DNA of 9,668 nt, taken from SAR202 cluster bacterium. GTDB taxonomy: Bacteria; Chloroflexota; Dehalococcoidia; Lucifugimonadales; JASMAO01. Shown in pieces: positions 1 through 5,191 of the stretch; positions within the stretch are counted from its first letter, which is position 1, and each line of letters starts with the position of its first letter. The stretch is taken from contig JASMAO010000171.1 of the NCBI GenBank assembly GCA_030754315.1, positions 1 through 9,668 on the forward strand, given 5' to 3'. The notes below the pieces were generated by a model. It was not told the DNA's origin. It did no database searches and saw only the letters and a program-made list of their open reading frames with translations. Made by a program: the position numbers and the translations under genes.

Positions 1-79
1 ATGTGGATCTGACCGAGTACTGAAAAAAGCATGGTGAATGAGTTACCTGGGTTTCCCGCACGTTTGGATTTATGCCCAT

Positions 80-118
80 AAAAACGTAGGCGGGGTGACC
101 TCCAGTCACCCCGCCTAC
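80..118 (-). terminator. Rho-independent terminator of the HesB-like gene
   Basis: A perfect 14-bp GC-rich inverted repeat (86-99 with 105-118) encloses a 5-base loop. Read on the minus strand, the stem is followed after one base by five T residues (complement of A80-A84). This is a textbook intrinsic terminator placed 31 bp beyond the stop codon of the minus-strand gene. On the plus strand the hairpin is followed by a mixed sequence without a clear T-tract, so any bidirectional action on a plus-strand gene arriving from the left would be weak. Confidence 0.9.
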
Positions 119-148
119 TCTAGCATTGTTTAAATTCGACGTTTGGTT

Positions 149-568
149 TCAGTGACCCCCGCAGCCACACCCGCCGCCGCCGCCGCCACAACCACATCCA
201 CCGCCGCCGCCGCCGCCACAACCACATCCACCGCCGCCGCCACATCCCCCCCCCCCACCTGTTGAGGGGATGTTCGGGTTACTGATCACAAATCCACTTC
301 GCATCAGTCCGTCGATGTAGTCAATTTGAGCCCCTTCGACCAAAGGTGCACTCTCAGAATCTACTAATATACGTAAAGACTCAGCCTCTATGGTTAGATC
401 GTCTTTCGAAGGTTCTTTCTCGAGACCTAGCATGTACTGAACACTACCATGCTCATTGGGCATAACCATCACACGAAGCAATGAGCCCTCCTCCCCTTGC
501 TCAGCCATAGCCTCTCGGAGTTTCTCAGCCGCTAATGGTGTAATGTCAACCAGTTTAGTCGTAGTCAA
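149..568 (-). CDS. HesB/IscA-like (A-type Fe-S carrier family) protein with poly-Gly/Cys tail
   Basis: The 139-residue product has an HesB/IscA-type core (about residues 6-101): an N-terminal 'ITPLAAEKL' helix, 'LRVMV', 'Y-L-L', 'VD-S', 'G-IDY--GLM-SGF-I-NPN'. In classical family members a conserved Cys follows the LRV strand and a CGC motif follows NPN; together they bind Fe-S clusters or iron. Here the core has no cysteine at all: the first site reads PNEHGS. The C-terminus (104-138) is only Gly (28) and Cys (7), with CGC at 115-117, 125-127 and 134-136, then a final His. The start is TTG at 568-566, with GGAG seven bases upstream; an ATG slightly upstream is out of frame. It sits alone, transcribed away from the 5S gene, with two possible promoters and its own terminator. 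A role in Fe-S assembly or metal binding is inferred from the fold only; the tail could hold metal differently from IscA. Confidence 0.88.
   Translation of the reverse strand: MTTTKLVDITPLAAEKLREAMAEQGEEGSLLRVMVMPNEHGSVQYMLGLEKEPSKDDLTIEAESLRILVDSESAPLVEGAQIDYIDGLMRSGFVISNPNIPSTGGGGGCGGGGGCGCGGGGGGGCGCGGGGGGCGCGGH
181..240 (-). repeat. Perfect 30-bp tandem duplication in the Gly/Cys tail
   Basis: Bases 181-210 and 211-240 are identical, in frame, and each encodes ten residues of Gly plus one CGC motif. A degenerate further copy is visible at the 3' side of the gene (about 152-180). The GCC/CCG-rich units suggest growth of the tail by in-frame duplication or slippage. Confidence 0.95.
246..256 (-). 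repeat. 11-base homopolymer (C on plus, G on coding strand)
   Basis: Eleven consecutive C residues on the plus strand encode the first glycines of the tail (about residues 105-108). Single-base slippage here would leave the HesB core intact but replace the Gly/Cys tail with an Ala/Val-rich frame. The tract may be a contingency-type mutable site or merely a place where sequencing and assembly can err. Confidence 0.9.
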
Positions 569-593
569 ATTGGATCTCCATGGCCAGTGATCT

Positions 594-622
594 ATATTAT
601 TAGGCTCGCCCTAAACGTGCAA
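594..622 (-). promoter_or_regulatory. Candidate proximal promoter of the HesB-like gene
   Basis: On the minus strand TTGCAC (complement of 617-622) and TAATAT (complement of 594-599) are separated by 17 bp. This would start transcription about 18 bases upstream of the TTG start codon, giving a short leader that still contains the GGAG ribosome site. Confidence 0.45.
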
Positions 623-624
623 AG

Positions 625-653
625 ATACTAGCATGGTGTCTGTGGCTCGTCAA
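625..653 (-). promoter_or_regulatory. Candidate distal promoter of the HesB-like gene
   Basis: On the minus strand TTGACG (complement of 648-653) lies 17 bp from TAGTAT (complement of 625-630), which is preceded by an extended -10 TGC. It overlaps the spacing region of the proximal candidate, so the two may be alternatives or tandem starts. Confidence 0.45.
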
Positions 654-674
654 TAAACCTGCTAGGGTAGTGTA

Positions 675-683
675 TGCTATGAT
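675..683 (+). promoter_or_regulatory. Possible upstream extended -10 for the 5S gene
   Basis: TGC followed by TATGAT (678-683) is an extended -10 match, but I see no convincing -35. It could be a second, upstream start for the 5S unit; tandem promoters are common for rRNA genes. Weak evidence. Confidence 0.25.
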
Positions 684-753
684 CCGTGCTAAAAATTAAT
701 CGAGACGTTGGGTAAAACCGAGATCAAAATCACCGTCGCAGTCCGATTGATTA

Positions 754-783
754 TTGACTCTTTTAGTACCGCAACGATATACT
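754..783 (+). promoter_or_regulatory. Sigma-70 type promoter of the 5S rRNA gene
   Basis: TTGACT (754-759) and TATACT (778-783) are separated by 18 bp, five of six matches to consensus in each box. Transcription would begin near 790, about 55 bases before mature 5S. This shows the 5S gene can be expressed independently rather than from a 16S-23S precursor. Confidence 0.7.
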
Positions 784-843
784 CGAGGGGACGGTTACTC
801 GAATGCGCCGTAACAGAATGCGGTGCTCCAAATAGCTAAATTG

Positions 844-966
844 CCCCCTGGTGGTTCTAGCGAGGTGGCCCCACCCGTTCCCATCCCGAACACGGAAGTG
901 AAACGCCTCAGCGCCGACGATACTGCACTTGCAAAGGTGTGGGAGAATAGGTCACCGCCAGGGGGC
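844..966 (+). rRNA. rrf: 5S ribosomal RNA
   Basis: The conserved 5S core is clear: the block around 881-908 (CCCATCCCGAACACGGAAGT), then AAACGCC and CAGCGCCGA-GATACTG in the usual order and spacing. The two ends pair as helix I: 844-854 with 955-965 form an 11-bp stem containing one G-U wobble, and G843-C966 could extend it. Length is about 122 nt, the normal size. No 23S 3' end is visible in the 275 bases upstream and no tRNA is adjacent, so the gene stands apart from 16S/23S, with its own promoter about 60 bases upstream. The exact mature ends are uncertain by one or two bases. Confidence 0.95.
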
Positions 967-971
967 TTTTT
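955..971 (+). terminator. T-tract immediately after 5S helix I
   Basis: The 3' strand of helix I (955-966) is followed directly by five T residues (967-971). No separate downstream hairpin is seen. The closing helix of 5S itself, next to the U-tract, may act as the termination signal, though a helix closing a 120-nt RNA is an unusual terminator. Confidence 0.4.
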
Positions 972-1129
972 GTCTCCTTCTCATAATTTCGTAAAGATTG
1001 GTGGAGACGAGTCACATTAGTCGGTTGTGGTTGCCCAATATTTTGAACGGCCGGATATCCAACCTAACCAAATGGATGCATTCGAGTAGGATGTTGGTTG
1101 GATGATTGGTATACAGCCAAATAGGCCCG

Positions 1130-1138
1130 TGATAAAAT
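1130..1138 (+). promoter_or_regulatory. Candidate extended -10 promoter of the S1-clpC unit
   Basis: TGA followed by TAAAAT (1133-1138) gives an extended -10 with five of six consensus bases. The -35 position is poor. A second extended -10 (TGG-TATACA, 1107-1115) lies 23 bases upstream. One of the two probably drives the operon. Confidence 0.35.
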
Positions 1139-1210
1139 AGGGCCAATCCTACCGGAGAGATAACAAAACGATCGCCCGACAGCACATCCGTATTTTGGCG
1201 ACAGGCTTCA

Positions 1211-1223
1211 TGAGGCAGCCTCA
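1211..1223 (+). promoter_or_regulatory. 13-base palindrome in the S1 leader
   Basis: TGAGGC-A-GCCTCA is a perfect dyad around one central base, 77 bases before the S1 start codon. The central spacing is too small for a tight RNA hairpin without opening the inner pairs, so a protein operator is as likely as an RNA element. Function unknown. Confidence 0.3.
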
Positions 1224-1300
1224 ATGTGTTATGCGGTGGTGTAAGGACGTTGTTTCCGACGTAGAGACCCCCATCTGTCCACCGAAAGCAATGTGTTGAA

Positions 1301-2467
1301 ATGACTACTTCGGATCAAAATCAAGATACCTCTCTGGATATGGGTGAACTCCTTGACCAGATGAAGCCGCTTAAACCGCTTCGGCGGGGCGATGTGGTGG
1401 AAGGGTCAGTTATGCGAGCTGACTCTGACGGTATTTTGGTTCATGTCGGTCACAAAGCCGAAGGGATAGTACCGGCAGGTGAGATGCGAACTGTTTCTGC
1501 TGAAGAGAGAGACAATATTTCGGTGGGAGATAGCATAATCACGTACGTTGTCAAAGGCGAGACTTTGGACAATGCTGCCATACTCTCTGTAGATAAGGCG
1601 GTTGGGGAGAAGGGCTGGCCAATTTTGAAGAAAGCCATTGATTCCGATGAAACCGTTGCTGGAAAAGTGATTGGTTTTAATCGGGGTGGGGCTATTGTTG
1701 AAGTTGAAGGAATCCAAGGGTTCGTACCTATGTCTCAGCTCGCGAGTATACCTAGGCAAAGTATTCACAACCAACAGTCACAAGATGAAGAAACTGCTGG
1801 AATTGCAGAACCGTCGAGTGACCGGGAATCCGACGTCTCACCGGAAATAGGGAAAGAGCTGACCCTGAAAGTTCTGGAATTGGATCGTGACCGTAATAGA
1901 GCTATTTTCTCCGAACGCAAAGTAGTTATGCTAATGAGGGATGAACAAAAGGCTAAGCTCATAGAGGAGTTAGTTGAGGGTGAGGTTCGGCGTGGTAGAG
2001 TAACTGGCATTAGCAGCTTTGGTGCTTTCGTCGATCTTGGTGGTGCTGATGGGCTGATCCATATTTCGGAGCTTTCTTGGGACACGATCACAACACCTGA
2101 GGATGTAGTGAGCGTTGGTGATGAGTTGGATGTACATATATTAAAGGTTGACTCCCAGGGTAAGAAGATTGCGTTAAGTCTCAAGCGGCTCAAGCCTGAG
2201 CCATGGGAGACGATAGAAGAAAAATTCCACGTTGGCGACATTGTCAATGCCAAGGTAACGAAACTTACTAATTTCGGTGCGTTTGCGCGACTGGAGGACT
2301 CTGTCGAGGGTTTAATACACATTTCTGAGTTGACTTCTAGGGCTATCACCCACCCACGGGAGGTTGTCGGAGAAAAGGAAGTAGTCAGGCTGAAGATTCT
2401 CAGGATAGAACCAGAGCGTCGGAGGCTTGGTCTCAGTTTAAAGCAGGCACGGGAAGAAGAAGGTTAG
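1301..2467 (+). CDS. rpsA: Ribosomal protein S1-like, four S1 RNA-binding domains
   Basis: The 388-residue protein has four S1 (OB-fold) repeats at about residues 29-98, 115-206, 226-295 and 312-381. Repeats 3 and 4 are canonical (G-V-I-S-FGAFVDL-G--GLIHISEL and N-FGAFARLED-VEGLIHISEL); 1 and 2 are more divergent, as is usual for the ribosome-docking domains of S1. Four repeats are expected of the shorter S1 forms outside Proteobacteria, where six is typical. S1 binds mRNA leaders on the 30S subunit. The second domain carries a polar insertion (about 155-182) rich in Q, S, D and E. The start is ATG 1301; only a weak GAAAG lies upstream, but the 'MGELLDQ' N-terminus fits the family. clpC follows after 40 bp. 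A general S1-family RNA-binding factor is the alternative. Confidence 0.88.
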   Translation: MTTSDQNQDTSLDMGELLDQMKPLKPLRRGDVVEGSVMRADSDGILVHVGHKAEGIVPAGEMRTVSAEERDNISVGDSIITYVVKGETLDNAAILSVDKAVGEKGWPILKKAIDSDETVAGKVIGFNRGGAIVEVEGIQGFVPMSQLASIPRQSIHNQQSQDEETAGIAEPSSDRESDVSPEIGKELTLKVLELDRDRNRAIFSERKVVMLMRDEQKAKLIEELVEGEVRRGRVTGISSFGAFVDLGGADGLIHISELSWDTITTPEDVVSVGDELDVHILKVDSQGKKIALSLKRLKPEPWETIEEKFHVGDIVNAKVTKLTNFGAFARLEDSVEGLIHISELTSRAITHPREVVGEKEVVRLKILRIEPERRRLGLSLKQAREEEG

Positions 2468-2507
2468 TGCGTTTTTATTTACAAACTCCGTCGAGGAGAA
2501 TGTTTAA

Positions 2508-4976
2508 ATGACTAGTAGATTTGAAAAATTTTCAGAGAGAGCACTCAGGGTTCTGTCGTTGGCCCAAGAGGAGGCGCAACGGTTTAACCATACCTACATA
2601 AGCACAGAGCATGTTCTGCTTGGCCTTGTTCGTGAAACGGATGGTGTTGCATCGAGAGTGTTGGCAAATCTTGGCGTGGAGCCGAACAAAGTTAGGTCTG
2701 CAGTAGAGTTTATTATTGGACGTGGTGAGCGAACATCAGGTGGTGAGATCGGATTAACACCAAGGGCTAAGAAGGTCATTGAATTGGCAGTCGATGAGGC
2801 TCGCAGGCTCAATCACCACTATATCGGGACAGAACACCTACTGATAGGACTGTTGCGTGAGGGAGAAGGCGTAGCAGCTGGAGTGCTTGAAAGCTTAGGT
2901 GTTAATTTGGATAAGACTCGTGCAGAGACAAGTCGTATCCTTACGCAAAGTCTTCAGCAACCTCAGACTGGTAGTACAAGCAAGACTGGATCTCGTACAC
3001 CGACACTTGATCAACTTGGTGTGGATCTGACCAAAGCGGCTCAGTCAGGAAAGCTTGATCCAACGGTCGGCAGAGAGAAAGAAATCCAACGTGTTATCCA
3101 GATTCTTAGTAGGCGCACAAAAAATAATCCGGTGCTTGTTGGAGAACCCGGGGTGGGAAAGACTGCGATTGTTGAGGCTCTTGCTCAACGGATTTCAAAG
3201 AACGAAGTACCAAGCATGTTGCAAGGGAAACGTTTAGTCACGTTGGATATGGGTGCATTGGTTGCTGGTACCAAATACAGAGGTGAGTTCGAAGAGAGAC
3301 TGAAAAAAGTTGTAGAGGAGATCCGTACTGCTGGTAACTGCGTGCTTTTCATTGACGAGATGCACACCATGGTAGGCGCGGGGGCTGCTGAGGGTGCCGT
3401 AGATGCTGCTAATATTCTTAAACCGTCGTTGGCAAGGGGCGAGCTTCAAACTATCGGAGCGACAACGCTGGACGACTATCGCAAATACGTTGAGAGAGAT
3501 CCGGCGCTTGAGCGTCGATTCCAGCCAGTAACGGTTGAAGAACCGACATCCGAAGAAACGATTGAAATACTCAGGGGGATCAAGGGTCGGTATGAAGAGC
3601 ATCACCAACTTGAAATAACCGACGATTCACTTAGAGCGGCTGCAACGTTTGCATCTCGGTTCATAGCGGACCGTTTTCTTCCCGATAAAGCCATTGACCT
3701 AATGGATGAGGCTGCATCGCGGGTGCGAATTGATTTCAGCATGGCGCCGATTTCTGTAAACGAAGCTGCCAAGGCTCTTGAAAGCCTTCGTAGTGAGAAA
3801 GACGAAGCAATTTCAGATCGCCAGTATGAGTATGCTGCGGAACTACGAGAGAGAGAGACCACACTTTCTGAAAAATTGATGGAATTAGAAAAACAATGGG
3901 AAGAGGATCAGAAGGACGAGAAGCCCGTGGTTACCGAGGAAGACATTGCTGAAGTAGTTAGCATGTGGACTGGTATACCTGTTACTAGGCTGTCTACTGG
4001 TGAGACTGAACGTTTATTGAAAATGGAAGAGGCCCTTGGGGAAACAGTTGTAGGCCAAGACGAGGCTATAACTTTGGTTTCCAAAGCTGTTCGCAGGGCT
4101 CGTTCAGGGGTAAAGGATCCAAAACGTCCTGTCGGTATCTTTATCTTTTCGGGTCCCACTGGGGTTGGTAAAACGCATCTTGTCCAGAAACTTGCGGAAT
4201 TTATGTTCGGAAGTGATGAAGCTATAGTTCGGGTTGACATGTCTGAGTTCATGGAGCGTCATTCTGTTGCAAGGCTGGTCGGGGCCCCACCAGGGTATGT
4301 TGGGTATGACGAGGGAGGTCAACTCACGGAAGCCGTTCGCAGGAAATCGTATTCAGTGATACTGCTCGATGAGATTGAGAAGGCACATCCAGAGGTCTTT
4401 AACATACTGCTCCAGATCTTTGATGATGGACATCTCACTGACGCAAAAGGTCGTCGTGTCGATTTCAGGAATACGATTGTCGTGATGACGAGTAACATAG
4501 GATCAGACTTGATACGACAGGACAGGACTCTGGGCTTTGAACTCAAGAGTGGCAGTCAGGAAGGCAAGGACAAATACGAGCGAATGAAAACGAATGTCCT
4601 CGATGAAATAAAGCGGTTTTTCAGACCGGAATTTCTGAACCGTATCGATGGCACAATGGTTTTCCACTCACTTACTAGGGAGCAGATGCACGAAATAGTC
4701 GATCATAAGATAAGTGAGGTTGCGCAGGGCCTACGTGAGAAGGGCATAAGTTTGGAAATAACAGACGAAGCGAAAGATTGGTTGGCAGAGAAGGGATATG
4801 ATCCTCAGTTCGGTGCCAGGCCAGTACGAAGAGTAATACAAGACCATGTAGAAGATGCCCTGTCCGACTCCATATTGTCGGGTAAACTCAATCCTGGTGA
4901 TACAGCGGTTATAGAAATTGACGAGGATGCGATAAGGGTTACGTCCCAGTCTCCTCTCCCTAAGATTTCTGCATAA
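2508..4976 (+). CDS. clpC: ClpC ATP-dependent unfoldase, Hsp100 subunit of the ClpCP protease
   Basis: 822 residues, full length for ClpC. In order: Clp_N double repeat (3-148); D1 AAA+ with Walker A GEPGVGKT (212-219), pore loop TKYRGE (255-260), Walker B VLFIDE (279-284) and arginines at 336-337; M-domain with a UVR segment (about 425-465); D2 AAA+ with Walker A GPTGVGKT (549-556), pore loop GYVGYDEGG (596-604) and Walker B VILLDE (617-622); LGF (675-677), the likely ClpP-docking loop; and sensor-2 GAR (769-771). It unfolds damaged or tagged cytoplasmic proteins and feeds them to ClpP, which is not in the window. The M-domain position that I align with the Phe of S. aureus ClpC needed for its resting state appears to be Tyr440. 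A strong GAGGAG (2493-2498) sets the ATG start. No CtsR-type operator or mcsA/mcsB gene is present, unlike in Bacillus. Confidence 0.97.
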   Translation: MTSRFEKFSERALRVLSLAQEEAQRFNHTYISTEHVLLGLVRETDGVASRVLANLGVEPNKVRSAVEFIIGRGERTSGGEIGLTPRAKKVIELAVDEARRLNHHYIGTEHLLIGLLREGEGVAAGVLESLGVNLDKTRAETSRILTQSLQQPQTGSTSKTGSRTPTLDQLGVDLTKAAQSGKLDPTVGREKEIQRVIQILSRRTKNNPVLVGEPGVGKTAIVEALAQRISKNEVPSMLQGKRLVTLDMGALVAGTKYRGEFEERLKKVVEEIRTAGNCVLFIDEMHTMVGAGAAEGAVDAANILKPSLARGELQTIGATTLDDYRKYVERDPALERRFQPVTVEEPTSEETIEILRGIKGRYEEHHQLEITDDSLRAAATFASRFIADRFLPDKAIDLMDEAASRVRIDFSMAPISVNEAAKALESLRSEKDEAISDRQYEYAAELRERETTLSEKLMELEKQWEEDQKDEKPVVTEEDIAEVVSMWTGIPVTRLSTGETERLLKMEEALGETVVGQDEAITLVSKAVRRARSGVKDPKRPVGIFIFSGPTGVGKTHLVQKLAEFMFGSDEAIVRVDMSEFMERHSVARLVGAPPGYVGYDEGGQLTEAVRRKSYSVILLDEIEKAHPEVFNILLQIFDDGHLTDAKGRRVDFRNTIVVMTSNIGSDLIRQDRTLGFELKSGSQEGKDKYERMKTNVLDEIKRFFRPEFLNRIDGTMVFHSLTREQMHEIVDHKISEVAQGLREKGISLEITDEAKDWLAEKGYDPQFGARPVRRVIQDHVEDALSDSILSGKLNPGDTAVIEIDEDAIRVTSQSPLPKISA

Positions 4977-5151
4977 GGGGTTCTTAGTAGTAGTTGTTGT
5001 TGTGGGTATGACGGACTACATTTTTCGTCGGTCTTTCCCATTACCTAACTAGTTATCGCCCCGGTTTGCTATCAAATTCCTAGGTGCATCCTCCGCTGTA
5101 TTTTGCCGACGCGTGGTGCTTAATTGAGTTGTCGGCCCTATGTGCGCACTC

Positions 5152-5160
5152 TGTTACAAT
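5152..5160 (+). promoter_or_regulatory. Extended -10 promoter upstream of radA
   Basis: TGT followed by TACAAT (5155-5160) is an extended -10 with five of six consensus bases; the nearest -35-like box (TTGTCG, 5129-5134) is 20 bp away, too far to be ideal. An 8-bp perfect palindrome GTGCGCAC (5142-5149) lies between them. A transcript starting near 5167 would begin after all upstream in-frame start codons and 25 bases before ATG 5192. Confidence 0.4.
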
Positions 5161-5191
5161 GCCACAAACCGTACGGCGATTAGTGTCAAAC

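Larger units (their letters stand above)
972..1300 (+). other. Gene-free region and likely leader before the S1 gene
   Basis: About 330 bases between the 5S gene and the S1 start codon contain no convincing coding sequence or tRNA. A 70-codon minus-strand frame (1012-1224) lacks a ribosome site and family resemblance. Visible structure: an 8-bp inverted repeat (1057-1064 with 1096-1103, loop 31), extended -10 motifs at 1107-1115 (TGG-TATACA) and 1130-1138 (TGA-TAAAAT), and a 13-base palindrome at 1211-1223. If transcription starts near 1145, the S1 mRNA has a leader of about 155 bases, long enough for feedback regulation, which is known for S1 mRNA in other bacteria. No riboswitch class is recognised. 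Confidence 0.5.

Noticed and set aside
1..37. Possible 3' end of a plus-strand gene at the left edge
   Set aside because: Frames ending at 21-23 or 35-37 exist, but too few codons are present to tell coding from chance.
152..260. CRISPR or other short-repeat array in the GCC-rich repeats
   Set aside because: The repeats are directly adjacent without spacers and encode the Gly/Cys tail in frame.
823..1020. 65-codon open frame on the plus strand
   Set aside because: It runs across the 5S rRNA gene; its sequence is explained by conserved 5S bases.
1012..1224. 70-codon minus-strand frame in the 5S-S1 gap
   Set aside because: TTG start without a ribosome site, no recognisable family, no neighbour in the same direction, and it covers likely promoter elements of the S1 gene.
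4977..5060. Terminator after clpC
   Set aside because: Only a 4-bp stem (GACG/CGTC) is found with a T-run in the loop; not enough to call a terminator.
5084..5191. N-terminal extension of RadA from ATG 5084
   Set aside because: Homologues start directly before the zinc finger, no ribosome site is present, and the likely promoter at 5152-5160 lies inside the extension.
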